In this document: piece after piece, positions 35,983 through 44,393 of the stretch
How the letters are laid out: each line of letters starts with the position of its first letter
Numbering within the stretch: the first letter of the stretch is position 1
Assembly: GCF_010726955.1 (NCBI RefSeq)
Contig: NZ_AP022603.1
Span: 1,488,001-1,552,000 of the forward strand
Origin: Mycolicibacterium fallax
GTDB taxonomy: Bacteria > Actinomycetota > Actinomycetes > Mycobacteriales > Mycobacteriaceae
Reading direction: 5' to 3'
Length of the DNA stretch: 64,000 nucleotides
Program-made: the position numbers and the translations under genes
The notes under the pieces: generated by a model
Database searches by the model: none
Seen by the model: only the letters and a program-made list of their open reading frames with translations
What the model was told of the DNA's origin: nothing

Positions 35983-38900
35983 GACCGGTCCGCTCCGTCC
36001 AGCGCGGCGGCGACCTCGTGCTGCGCCATCGCGGCGACCTCCAGGTACACCTCGGCGACCTGGCTGAGCCGGTCGCCGTCGGGGTCGCGGTCGGTGAGCA
36101 GGGCGGCCAGCGCGGCGACGGTGCGGGCGGCGAACACGTCGGCGACCAGCGCGGTCGGGGTGTCCAGCCAGGTCCGGATCCGGGCGATCAGCGCGGTGGC
36201 CAGCACCGAGTCGCCGCCGAGGGCGAAGAAGTCGTCGTCGGCGCCGATATTCACGGCGCCGATATTCGCGCCGAGCAGCCCGGTGACGATGTCGGCCAGC
36301 GCGCGTTCCACCGGGGTGCCCGGGGCCCGCCGGTCGGCGGCCGGCTCGGCGGCCCGGCGGCGCAGTTCGGCGGTCAGCGCGGCCTCGGCGGCGGTGCGGT
36401 CGGTCTTGCCGCCGACGGTGTAGGGCAGCGCGTCGACGGTGACGATCACGTCCGGGACCATGTGCGGCGGCACGAATCCGGTCACCGCGCGGATCAGCCG
36501 CGCCGGGCTCAGGTCGGGGTCGGTCACCCGGACCAGCGCGCTCAGTTGTCCGCCTGGGCGGCCGTCGGCGCCCGGCAGCACCGCGGCCACCGCGCCGTCG
36601 ACGCCCCGGATGCGCTGCAGCGCGCCTTCCACCTCGCCCAGTTCCACCCGGTAACCGCTGATCTTGACCCGGTGGTCGGCGCGGCCGAGAAACTCCAGCG
36701 AGCCGTTGGGCAGGTAGCGGGCCAGGTCGCCGGTGCGGTACCAGGTGCCGCCGTCGTGCTCGACGAACCGCTGCGCGGTCAGGTCGGGCCGGCCGCGGTA
36801 GCCGGTGGCCAGCCCGCGCCCGCCCACCCAGAGTTCGCCGGGCACCCAGTCCGGGCAATCGCTGCCGTCGGCGGCCACCACCCGGCAGGCGTTGTTCGGC
36901 AGCGGCCGGCCGAACGGCACCGCCGACCACTGCAGCGGCAGCTCGCCCGGTTCGCAGACGGTGTTGTGGATGGCGGTCTCGGTGGCACCGCCCAGGCCGG
37001 CGACCCGCACGCCGGGGGCTTGGCGGCGCAGTTCGCGGACCAGTTCCGGGCGTACCCAGTCGCCGCCGGTGGGGACCACCCGCAGGGTGGACAGCCGGCC
37101 GGAGTCGATCGCGACGAGCATCTCCAGCCAGCCGGTCAGCCAGTGCAAAACGGTAACACCGTGCTGCTCGATCGCCGCCGCCCAGGCGTCCGGGTCGCGG
37201 CGCTGCGCCTCGTCGACGACGACGATCGAGCCGCCGGCGCGCAGCATGCCGAAGACGTCGAGCACGGAGATGTCGCCCTCCAGGGTGGACAGCGCCAGGG
37301 CGCGGTCGGCGGGACCGATCTGGAAGTACCGGTTGATGAACTCGACGGTGTTCATCGCCGCGTGGTGGCTGACCTCCACCCCCTTGGGTTCGCCGGTGGA
37401 GCCGGAGGTGAACAGCAGGTAGGCCACCGCGGCGGGGTCGACGGGTGCCGGGGTGGTCGCGGCCGCGCGCGGCAACCCGGCGGCGATGGCCTGCCCGACG
37501 GTCATCACCGGGACGGCGCCGGCCGGCACTGCCATGGCCGGCACTGCGCTCGGGTCTGCGGGCGCGGTGCCGCAGCTCAGCACCGCCGCCACGGCGCCGG
37601 TCGCCAGGATCCGGGCGGCCCGCTCGGCGGGCTGATCGGCGCCGATCGGCAGATACGCGGCGCCGGCGGCGTGGATGCCGAGCAGCGCCGGGATCTGGTC
37701 GGCGGTCTTGGGACCCAGCACCGCGACGGTGTCGCCGGGCCGAACACCGGCCTCGCGCAGCGTCGCGCAGACGGCCAGGGCCTGCTCGCGCAGCTGGGCG
37801 TAGCTGAGGTTGCCGCTTTTGCTCAGCACCGCCGGGGCGTCCGGGAGGGCCGCGGCCGCCCGGAAGAACCCGTCGTGCAGGGCATCGCCGCTGGGGGCCA
37901 CCCGCACCGAGTTGAGCGCGTCGCGGATCGCCCACTGCCCGCCCGGCACCGCGGTCGGGTCCGGGGCGTCCCAGGCCGCGTCGTCCTCGGCGAGTCGGGT
38001 CAGCTCGGCGCTGTGGTGGGCGAACATCGCGTCGATCACGCCGGAGCGGAACGCCTCCTCGCGGACGTCCCAATTCAGCAGCAGCCCGCCGTCGAACTCG
38101 GTGGCCTGGGCGTCCAGCAGGACCTGCGGGCCCTGGGAGATGTGCCAGACGCAGGGTCCGAAGGCCGCGGTGACCGGCTCGGCGAACAAGTCGCCGAGGC
38201 CAAGTGCGCTGGTGAACACGAACGGCGCCAAGGTCGGTACGCCGCGGTGCCGGGTCAGATCGCGCAGCACCGACAGCCCGGAGTAGCCGGCGTGCGCGAC
38301 GGCGGTGTGCAGGGCCTGCTGCACCACCCGGGCGCGGTCGGCGGGGGTGCGCGCGCCGGTCAGGTCGATGTCGAGCATCAGCGAGGAGGTGAAGTCGCCG
38401 ACCAGCCGGTCGACGTCGGGATGCAGCGGCTCGCGGCCGAAGGTCGGCAGGTTGAGCAGGAACCGGGGGCTCTTCGACCAGCGGGCCAGGGTGCCGGCGT
38501 AGGAGGCGGCGATCGCCATCGCCGGGGTGATGCCGCGGCGCTGGGCGGCCGCGAACAGCCGCTGCCGGGTCGGCGGGTCGATCAGCCGCCAGCGCCGGGT
38601 GGTGCGGCGCGGATCGGTCTGCTCCGACGGCGGGACCAGCGGCGGCGACGGCGGCTCGGGCAGCTCGGCGATGCGCTCGGCCCACCAGCGCCGGTCCGCC
38701 TCGGTGTCGGTGGCCGCGGCGGTCAGTTCGTCGCGGTAGCGGCGATAGCTGTAGCCGAGTTCGGGCAGCGTCTCGCCGCGGTAGTACCGGGCCAGATCGG
38801 CCATGAAGGTGCGGTAGCTGACCGCGTCGGCGGCGGACATGTCCAGGTCGACGTGCAGCCGGGTGCGGCCCTGCGGCAGCAGGGTGAGGGTGAGTTCGAG

Positions 38901-39572
38901 CACCTCGCCGCGCAGGATCTGGTGCGACTTGCGGTCGCGGAGTTCGGCCAGCCGCTCGTCGGCGGCGCCGGCATCGAGGTTGCGCAGGTCGTTGACGGTG
39001 ACCGGCAGCGGGCGATCGCCGATCCGCTGGGTGCCGTCGGCGAGGATCTCGACCCGCAGCATCGGGTGCCGGGCGGCCAGCGCGGTGGCGGCGGCCCGCA
39101 GCCGCTCGGGGTCGACGCCGTGGCCGTCGAATTCGACGTAGAGGTGCGGTGCGACCCCGCCGAGGCTGTGCTCCTCGTTGCGGCCCAGCCACAGCGCGTG
39201 CTGGATCGGTGCCAGCGGGAACGGGGAATCGTCCTCGGCCGGGCCGGGTTCCGGCGGCCGGGGGGCATCGGGAGTGCCGGCCCGCTCCGTGCCGGCCCGC
39301 TCGGTGCCGGCCCGCTCGGTGCCGGCGCGCTCGGTGCCGGCCCGTTCGGTGACCAGCCGACTCCAGGCGGTCACGGTGGGGTTTTCGGCCAGCGCGGCGA
39401 AGTCGACATCGATGCCGTCGCGGCGCCAGCGCCCGGACAGCGACATCATCCGGATCGAATCGAGGCCGGCGGCGATCAGGTCGGCGTCGGGGTCCAGGGT
39501 GGCCGGGTCGACACCGAGAATCTCGGCGACCCGGGCAGCCACGTCGGCCGAGTTCGTCGCACCGCGACCCAC
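35979..39572 (-). CDS. mbtB: Mycobactin NRPS MbtB (ArCP-Cy-A-PCP)
   Basis: MbtB takes salicyl-AMP from MbtA and joins it to Ser/Thr, cyclising to the hydroxyphenyl-oxazoline cap. Domains in 1197 aa: aryl carrier protein (AAGLDSIRMM, Ser about 39), a linker with (ERAGT)5, cyclisation domain (DMSAADAVS, the Cy DxxxxDxxS motif, near 245), adenylation (LLFTSGSTGEPKG near 720; ISGYRVELGEVE near 972), and PCP (FFALGGDSVLA near 1119). There is no fused thioesterase. GTG at 39572 was chosen because GGAGGG lies 7 bases upstream and the N-terminus MVGRGAT suits the family. A TTG further upstream (39587) would lie before the ribosome binding site. Confidence 0.95.
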   Translation of the reverse strand: MGRGATNSADVAARVAEILGVDPATLDPDADLIAAGLDSIRMMSLSGRWRRDGIDVDFAALAENPTVTAWSRLVTERAGTERAGTERAGTERAGTERAGTPDAPRPPEPGPAEDDSPFPLAPIQHALWLGRNEEHSLGGVAPHLYVEFDGHGVDPERLRAAATALAARHPMLRVEILADGTQRIGDRPLPVTVNDLRNLDAGAADERLAELRDRKSHQILRGEVLELTLTLLPQGRTRLHVDLDMSAADAVSYRTFMADLARYYRGETLPELGYSYRRYRDELTAAATDTEADRRWWAERIAELPEPPSPPLVPPSEQTDPRRTTRRWRLIDPPTRQRLFAAAQRRGITPAMAIAASYAGTLARWSKSPRFLLNLPTFGREPLHPDVDRLVGDFTSSLMLDIDLTGARTPADRARVVQQALHTAVAHAGYSGLSVLRDLTRHRGVPTLAPFVFTSALGLGDLFAEPVTAAFGPCVWHISQGPQVLLDAQATEFDGGLLLNWDVREEAFRSGVIDAMFAHHSAELTRLAEDDAAWDAPDPTAVPGGQWAIRDALNSVRVAPSGDALHDGFFRAAAALPDAPAVLSKSGNLSYAQLREQALAVCATLREAGVRPGDTVAVLGPKTADQIPALLGIHAAGAAYLPIGADQPAERAARILATGAVAAVLSCGTAPADPSAVPAMAVPAGAVPVMTVGQAIAAGLPRAAATTPAPVDPAAVAYLLFTSGSTGEPKGVEVSHHAAMNTVEFINRYFQIGPADRALALSTLEGDISVLDVFGMLRAGGSIVVVDEAQRRDPDAWAAAIEQHGVTVLHWLTGWLEMLVAIDSGRLSTLRVVPTGGDWVRPELVRELRRQAPGVRVAGLGGATETAIHNTVCEPGELPLQWSAVPFGRPLPNNACRVVAADGSDCPDWVPGELWVGGRGLATGYRGRPDLTAQRFVEHDGGTWYRTGDLARYLPNGSLEFLGRADHRVKISGYRVELGEVEGALQRIRGVDGAVAAVLPGADGRPGGQLSALVRVTDPDLSPARLIRAVTGFVPPHMVPDVIVTVDALPYTVGGKTDRTAAEAALTAELRRRAAEPAADRRAPGTPVERALADIVTGLLGANIGAVNIGADDDFFALGGDSVLATALIARIRTWLDTPTALVADVFAARTVAALAALLTDRDPDGDRLSQVAEVYLEVAAMAQHEVAAALDGADRS
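39274..39348 (-). repeat. 15-bp tandem repeat (5 copies) in the MbtB linker
   Basis: Five near-perfect copies of GTGCCGGCCCGCTCG (plus-strand sense) encode five ERAGT pentapeptides between the aryl carrier and cyclisation domains. Only three single-base differences separate the copies. In-frame copy changes would only alter linker length. Confidence 0.85.
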
Positions 39573-39591
39573 GATTCTGCCCTCCAAATAA

Positions 39592-39610
39592 TAATCCGAG
39601 GCTACCCTAA
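39592..39610 (-). promoter_or_regulatory. IdeR-type iron box 1 upstream of mbtB
   Basis: On the minus strand this reads TTAGGGTAGCCTCGGATTA, which matches 12 of 19 positions of the mycobacterial IdeR consensus TTAGGTTAGGCTAACCTAA as I know it. It sits 20 bases before the mbtB start and is followed by an A/T-rich TATTAT. IdeR with iron would repress the mbt operon here. Confidence 0.65.
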
Positions 39611-39611
39611 C

Positions 39612-39630
39612 TTCGCTGAGGCTACCCTAG
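39612..39630 (-). promoter_or_regulatory. IdeR-type iron box 2 upstream of mbtB
   Basis: Minus strand CTAGGGTAGCCTCAGCGAA, 13 of 19 matches to the IdeR consensus. The cores GAGGCTACCCTA of the two boxes are exactly 20 bp apart, two helical turns, so both dimers would bind on the same face. Paired iron boxes at mbtB are known in M. tuberculosis. Confidence 0.65.
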
Positions 39631-39752
39631 GCTGCCGCGCCGGCGGAGGCCCACCCGGCCCGAACCTCGACAGGCCGGTACCGCGGCCCGCTCCGATCCC
39701 TTGACAAACCCGAATCATGTTGTCGCAGAGGAGTATTCGCCCGAATTCCGGC

Positions 39753-40949
39753 TCAGTCGAGCAGGTCACGCACCACGGCGTCGGCCAGCAACCGGCCGGC
39801 GTCGGTCAGCGCCAGGCGCTGCTCGACCAGCCGCAGCAAGCCCGCCGCCACCGCGGCATCGGCCCGCCGCCGCTCGGCGGGATGCAGCACCGCGACCGGC
39901 AGTCCGTCGCGCAGCCGGATCCGCAGCAGCACCTGCTCGACGTGCCGGTCGGTCTCCCCGAGTTCCTCGAAACCGGCCACCGGCGCCGCGCCGGAGGCCA
40001 GCGCCTCGGCGTAGCCGTTGGGGTGTTTGACGTTCCACCAGCGCAGCGCCCCGACGTGGCTGTGCGCGCCGGGGCCCGCACCCCACCACTGCCCGCCGTT
40101 CCAGTAGCCGAGATTGTGCCGGCATTCGCCGCCGGGCCGGCTCCAGTTGGACACCTCGTACCAATCCAGCCCCGCCGCGGTCAGCCGGGCGTCAAGCAGC
40201 TCGTAGCGGTCGGCCACCACATCGTCGTCGACGGCGGGCATCTCGCCGCGGCGCACCCGACGGGCCAGCGCGGTGCCGTCCTCGACCACCAGCGCGTACG
40301 CCGAGACGTGGTCGACGTCGGCGGCCAGCACCGCGTCGATCGAGCGGGCCAGGTCGTCGTCGGTCTCCCCCGGGGTGCCGTAGATCAGATCCAGGTTGAC
40401 GTGCGCAAAGCCGGCCGACCGGGCCTCCAGCGCGGCGGCCGGGGCCCGGCCCGGGGAATGCACCCGGTCCAGCAGCCGCAGCACGTGCGGGGCCACCGAC
40501 TGCATGCCGAGCGACACCCGGGTGTAGCCGGCCGCCCGCAGCGCCCCGAAGAACGCCGGGGAGGTGGACTCCGGATTGGCCTCGGTGGTCACCTCGGCGT
40601 CGCCGGCCAGCACAAAGTGCGTCCGCACCGCGGCCAGCACGTCGGCCAGCCCGGCGCCGCCGAGCAGCGAGGGGGTGCCGCCGCCGACGAAGACGGTGTC
40701 GAGAACCGGCACACCGCCGGCGGCGTCGAGCCGCCCGGCGGCCAGCTCCAGCTCGCGGCGCAGCGCCTCCAGCCAGCCGGCCGGGGTGTTGCCGGCCGGG
40801 GTGTCGCCGCCGGCCGCGGCCAGCTCGCCCGGGGTGTAGGTGTTGAAATCGCAGTAGCCGCAGCGCGCGGCGCAGAACGGCACGTGCAGATAGAGGCCGA
40901 ACGCCCCACCCGGGGCCGGCGCCAGCGGCGGCAGCGCGGGTGCGGTCAT
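39753..40949 (-). CDS. hemW: Radical SAM HemN/HemW-family protein
   Basis: The 398-aa radical SAM protein carries the CAARCGYC cluster motif in YLHVPFCAARCGYCDFNTY (about residues 24-31) and the family blocks FVGGGTPSLLG, EANPEST, RVSLGMQS and LDLIYGTPGE. HemW-type proteins are heme chaperones, whereas true HemN is coproporphyrinogen III dehydrogenase; HemW is favoured by the short N-terminus and single CxxxCxxC. It is annotated hemN in older mycobacterial genomes (Rv2388c). ATG 40949 was chosen; the 100 upstream in-frame codons fall into the intergenic region. The mbt operon starts directly downstream on the same strand. Confidence 0.9.
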   Translation of the reverse strand: MTAPALPPLAPAPGGAFGLYLHVPFCAARCGYCDFNTYTPGELAAAGGDTPAGNTPAGWLEALRRELELAAGRLDAAGGVPVLDTVFVGGGTPSLLGGAGLADVLAAVRTHFVLAGDAEVTTEANPESTSPAFFGALRAAGYTRVSLGMQSVAPHVLRLLDRVHSPGRAPAAALEARSAGFAHVNLDLIYGTPGETDDDLARSIDAVLAADVDHVSAYALVVEDGTALARRVRRGEMPAVDDDVVADRYELLDARLTAAGLDWYEVSNWSRPGGECRHNLGYWNGGQWWGAGPGAHSHVGALRWWNVKHPNGYAEALASGAAPVAGFEELGETDRHVEQVLLRIRLRDGLPVAVLHPAERRRADAAVAAGLLRLVEQRLALTDAGRLLADAVVRDLLD

Positions 40950-41020
40950 GCCCGCCAGTCTCCCAGACCCGGCCACCGGCGCCCGGCCGGCGACGGTCCC
41001 GATGAGCCTGCTCACCCAGA

Positions 41021-41051
41021 TTGGCAGGTGAGAGGCACTCCGTGGCACAAT
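41021..41051 (+). promoter_or_regulatory. Promoter of the nirA leader transcript
   Basis: TTGGCA at 41021-41026 and CACAAT at 41046-41051 (19-base spacer) precede a GTG at 41058 by exactly 6 bases after the -10. This predicts a leaderless transcript starting on the first base of the leader ORF. Confidence 0.5.
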
Positions 41052-41057
41052 GAGCGG

Positions 41058-41159
41058 GTGTCCGCCGTAATCAGCCGAGCTCCCGGGGCTGTCTTGACGC
41101 TGCGCCGGCACGTCGATCACATGCGCATCACCAGCTGTTGCTGTCAGCGTTACCGCTGA
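41058..41159 (+). CDS. Cysteine-rich leader peptide upstream of nirA-cysH-che1 (attenuator ORF)
   Basis: A leaderless GTG ORF of 33 codons runs MSAVISRAPG... and ends MRITSCCCQRYR before TGA at 41157-41159. The three consecutive Cys codons (TGT TGC TGT, 41136-41144) lie close to the stop. A shorter form could start at ATG 41121 (12 aa). Poly-Cys leaderless small ORFs upstream of cysteine-biosynthesis genes are known in mycobacteria as cysteine-responsive attenuators: stalling at Cys codons when cysteinyl-tRNA is scarce raises downstream expression. The match in position and layout is strong; activity is inferred. Confidence 0.7.
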   Translation: MSAVISRAPGAVLTLRRHVDHMRITSCCCQRYR

Positions 41160-41202
41160 TCCCGGAAGAGCCGCACACACCGCCCGAGTAGCTGGCACCC
41201 CG

Positions 41203-41220
41203 GATCCGCGCTGCCGGATC
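41203..41220 (+). other. Small hairpin between the Cys leader ORF and nirA
   Basis: GATCCG and CGGATC form a 6-bp stem with a 6-base loop, in the gap between the leader stop and the nirA ribosome binding site (AAGGGAG at about 41261-41267). It may take part in the attenuation switch. The rest of 40950-41275 shows no other gene. Confidence 0.35.
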
Positions 41221-41275
41221 AGCCCCGATCGCGAGCGCGTTTTCCGCATGCCAGCCCCCAACAAAGGGAGCACAC

Positions 41276-42955
41276 ATGACCGACACCGTTTCCCGGCCCG
41301 CCCGGCCGGCCCGTACCCGCGACGAGGCCCAGTGGGCCGTGAGCGGCCAGGAACCGCAGAACCACGTCGAGGAGTTCAAGCGCGAGGACGACGCCCTCAA
41401 CGTCCGCGACCGCATCCTCAACGTGTACTCCAAGCAGGGTTTCGACTCGATCACCATGGACGACCTGCGCGGCCGGTTCCGCTGGATGGGCCTGTACACC
41501 CAGCGCGCCGAGGGCTATGACGGCACCTTCACCGGCGACGACAACGCCGACCTGCTGGAGGCGCCGTACTTCATGATGCGGATCCGCACCGACGGCAAGG
41601 CGCTGTCGACCCGGGCGCTGCGCACCATCGGGCAGATCTCCATCGACTTCGCCCGCGACAGCGCGGACATGACCGACCGGGAGAACATCCAGTACCACTG
41701 GCTGCGGATCGAGGACATCCCCGAGGTTTGGCGCCGACTCGAAGAGGTCGGGCTGCAGACCATGGAGGCCTGCGGCGACTGCCCGCGCGGCATGCTGGGC
41801 TCCCCGCTGGCCGGCGATTCCCTCGACGAGGTGCTCGACGCCTCCCCCGCGCTCGACGAAATCGTCCGCCGCTTCGTCGGCAACCCGGCGTTCTCGAACC
41901 TGCCGCGCAAGTACAAGACCGCGGTCTCGGGCCTGCAGGACGTCGCGCACGAGATCAACGACGTGTCGTTCATCGGGATGAACCATCCCGAGCACGGCCC
42001 CGGCCTGGACGTCTGGGTCGGCGGCGGGCTGTCGGTCAACCCGATGCTGGCCCAGCGGCTCGGCGTCTGGGTTCCGCTGGATGAGGTGCCCGAGGTCTGG
42101 GAGGGCATCACCAGTGTCTTCCGCGACTACGGTTACCGCCGGCTGCGGTCCAAGGCCCGGATGAAGTTCCTGGTCAAGGACTGGGGCGTGGAGAAATTCC
42201 GCGAGGTGCTGGAGACCGAATACCTGCACCGCAAGCTGATCGACGGCCCCGCCCCGGAGCGGCCCGCGCACACCATCGACCACGTCGGCGTGCAGCGGAT
42301 CAAGAACGGCCTCAACGCCGTCGGCGCCACCGCGATCGCCGGCCGGGTGACCGGCACCGTGTTGACCAAGCTCGCCGACCTCGCCGAGGCCGCCGGGTCG
42401 GACCGGATCCGGTTCACGCCGTACCAGAAGGTGATCATCCTCGACGTCGCCGACGACAAGGTGGAGGCCCTGACCGCCGGCCTCGATGAACTCGGGCTGT
42501 CCACCCGCCCGTCGAACTGGCGCAAGAACCTGATGGCCTGCACCGGCATCGAGTACTGCAAGCTGTCCTTCGCCGACACCCGGGGCCGCGCGCAGTACCT
42601 GGTGCCGCAGCTGGAGGAGCGGCTGGCCGACCTCAACGCCACCCTGGACGTGCCGGTCACCGTCGGCCTCAACGGCTGCCCGAACTCCTGCGCCCGGATC
42701 CAGGTCTCCGACATCGGGTTCAAGGCGCAGATGGTCGACGAGGGCAACGGCCCAGAGGAGGGCTTCCAGGTGCTGCTGGGCGGCAGCCTGGGCCGCGACA
42801 GCGGGTTCGGCCGCAAGCTGCGCGGACACAAGGTGCTTGCCAGCGAGCTGGTCGACTACATCGAGCGGGTGGTGCGCAACTTCACCGTGCAGCGCACCGA
42901 CGGCGAACGGTTCGCCCAGTGGGCGGTTCGGGCCGACGACGAAGCGCTGCGCTGA
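41276..42955 (+). CDS. sirA: Ferredoxin-dependent sulfite reductase (SirA/NirA)
   Basis: The 559-aa siroheme/[4Fe-4S] enzyme reduces sulfite to sulfide with six electrons from ferredoxin. Cluster ligands are visible as CTGIEYC (about residues 421-427) and CPNSC (about 466-470). The sulfite-binding Arg/Lys residues lie in the LSFADTRGRA and GCPNSCARIQVSD contexts, and the duplicated ferredoxin-like half domains are present. ATG 41276 has AGGGAG upstream. Homologous to Rv2391. Stop and cysH start overlap (TGATG). Product sulfide feeds cysK. Confidence 0.95.
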   Translation: MTDTVSRPARPARTRDEAQWAVSGQEPQNHVEEFKREDDALNVRDRILNVYSKQGFDSITMDDLRGRFRWMGLYTQRAEGYDGTFTGDDNADLLEAPYFMMRIRTDGKALSTRALRTIGQISIDFARDSADMTDRENIQYHWLRIEDIPEVWRRLEEVGLQTMEACGDCPRGMLGSPLAGDSLDEVLDASPALDEIVRRFVGNPAFSNLPRKYKTAVSGLQDVAHEINDVSFIGMNHPEHGPGLDVWVGGGLSVNPMLAQRLGVWVPLDEVPEVWEGITSVFRDYGYRRLRSKARMKFLVKDWGVEKFREVLETEYLHRKLIDGPAPERPAHTIDHVGVQRIKNGLNAVGATAIAGRVTGTVLTKLADLAEAAGSDRIRFTPYQKVIILDVADDKVEALTAGLDELGLSTRPSNWRKNLMACTGIEYCKLSFADTRGRAQYLVPQLEERLADLNATLDVPVTVGLNGCPNSCARIQVSDIGFKAQMVDEGNGPEEGFQVLLGGSLGRDSGFGRKLRGHKVLASELVDYIERVVRNFTVQRTDGERFAQWAVRADDEALR

Positions 42956-43680
42956 TGTCGCCCGAGGCCGAGCTGCGCGCCATCGCCGACCGCGGGGCGG
43001 CCGAGCTGGCCGGGGCCAGCGCCGAGGAACTGCTGCGCTGGACCGACGCGACGTTCGGCCCGGGCGCCGCCGCCGTCGACCCGGCCCGCTCCGGGTATCT
43101 GGTGGCGTCGAACATGCAGGACGCGGTGCTGGTGGAGATGGCCGCCCGGGTTCGGCCCGGGGTGGACATCCTGTTCCTGGACACCGGGTACCACTTCGCC
43201 GAGACGATCGGCACCCGCGACGCCGTCGAGACCGTCTACGACGTGCACATCGTCAACGTCACCCCGGAGCTCACGGTGGCCGAGCAGGACGACCGGCACG
43301 GCCGCGAGCTGTTCGCCCGCGACCCGGCCGCGTGCTGCCGGATGCGCAAGGTCGAGCCGCTGTCCAAGGCACTGCGCGGCTACGCCGCCTGGGTGACCGG
43401 GATCCGCCGGGTGGAGGCGCCGACCCGCGCCAACGCCCCGCTGATCTCGTTCGACGAGGGCTTCGGGCTGGTGAAGATCAACCCGCTGGCCGCCTGGTCC
43501 GACGAGCAGATGCAGGACTACATCGACGCCCACGGGATCCTGGTGAACCCGCTGGTCGACGAGGGCTACCCGTCGATCGGGTGCGCGCCGTGCACGGCCA
43601 AGCCGGCGCCCGGGGCCGACCCGCGCAGCGGGCGCTGGGCCGGGCAGGCCAAGACCGAATGCGGCCTGCACGTCTCGTGA
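42955..43680 (+). CDS. cysH: Adenylylsulfate (APS) reductase CysH
   Basis: This enzyme reduces APS to sulfite using thioredoxin. The 241-aa product has the PP-loop N-terminal fold (LFLDTGYHFAETI) and the [4Fe-4S] ligand set CCRMRKVEPL plus CAPC (IGCAPCTAKP), which marks APS rather than PAPS reductases. The catalytic Cys is in the C-terminal KTECGLH. ATG 42955 overlaps the sirA stop. Overlap of its stop with che1 (GTGA) continues the operon. Confidence 0.95.
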   Translation: MSPEAELRAIADRGAAELAGASAEELLRWTDATFGPGAAAVDPARSGYLVASNMQDAVLVEMAARVRPGVDILFLDTGYHFAETIGTRDAVETVYDVHIVNVTPELTVAEQDDRHGRELFARDPAACCRMRKVEPLSKALRGYAAWVTGIRRVEAPTRANAPLISFDEGFGLVKINPLAAWSDEQMQDYIDAHGILVNPLVDEGYPSIGCAPCTAKPAPGADPRSGRWAGQAKTECGLHVS

Positions 43681-44393
43681 GATCACCCGCACTGGTGCTG
43701 ACCGCGCACGGCAGCGCCGACCCGCGCTCGGCCACGGTCACCCACGCGGTGGCCGGCCGGATCCGCCGGCTGCGCCCGGACCTCGACGTCCGGGTGGCGT
43801 TCTGCGAGCAGAACGCCCCGAACCTCACCGAGGTGCTGGCCGGGCTCGACGGCCCGGCGGTGGTGACCCCGCTGCTGCTCGCCGACGCCTACCACGCCCG
43901 GGTCGACATTCCGGCCCTGATCGCGGCCTCCGGCGCGGCCGACGTGCGCCAGGCCCCGGTGCTGGGCGCCGACCCGGCCCTACTGGCGGTGCTGCGGCAG
44001 CGTCTCACCGACGCCGGGGTGTCCCGGCACGACGCCGAGGTGGGGGTGATCGTCGCCGCGGTCGGCTCCTCGCACCCGCGGGCGAACGCCCAAACCGCAC
44101 TGATCGCCCAGGCGGCCGGCAGCGGAACCCGTTGGGCGGCAAGCACGGTCGCGTTCGCGACCCGGCCGGACCCGTCGCTCGCGCAGGCCGCGGCGCGGCT
44201 GCGGGCCGCCGGCGCGCGGCGGCTGGTGATGGTGCCGTGGTTTCTGGCGCCGGGCCGGATCACCGACCGGGTCGCCGAGTTCGCCGACGCGCACCGGATC
44301 GCGATGGCCGAGCCGCTCGGCGCCCACAATCTGGTCGCCGCCACCGTGCTGGACCGCTACGAGGTGACGGTCGGCGCCGACGTCACCGTCTGA
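43677..44393 (+). CDS. che1: Sirohydrochlorin chelatase-like protein (Che1/CbiX family)
   Basis: The 238-aa CbiX-type protein starts [18 protein letters not shown], with the metal/porphyrin-binding His of TAHGS, and has a second copy-like half around [23 protein letters not shown]. It likely inserts Fe2+ into sirohydrochlorin to make the siroheme needed by the upstream sulfite reductase. GTG start overlaps cysH. Its 3' end overlaps the convergent cysA by 37 bases. Corresponds to Rv2393. Confidence 0.9.
   Translation: MRSPALVLTAHGSADPRSATVTHAVAGRIRRLRPDLDVRVAFCEQNAPNLTEVLAGLDGPAVVTPLLLADAYHARVDIPALIAASGAADVRQAPVLGADPALLAVLRQRLTDAGVSRHDAEVGVIVAAVGSSHPRANAQTALIAQAAGSGTRWAASTVAFATRPDPSLAQAAARLRAAGARRLVMVPWFLAPGRITDRVAEFADAHRIAMAEPLGAHNLVAATVLDRYEVTVGADVTV

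Noticed and set aside
39573..39587. TTG start for mbtB at 39587
   Set aside because: The ribosome binding site GGAGGG falls after this TTG; the GTG at 39572 has proper spacing and a family-like N-terminus.
36018..39704. 1228-codon plus-strand open frame antisense to mbtB
   Set aside because: Shadow of mbtB; low-complexity composition and no recognisable motif.
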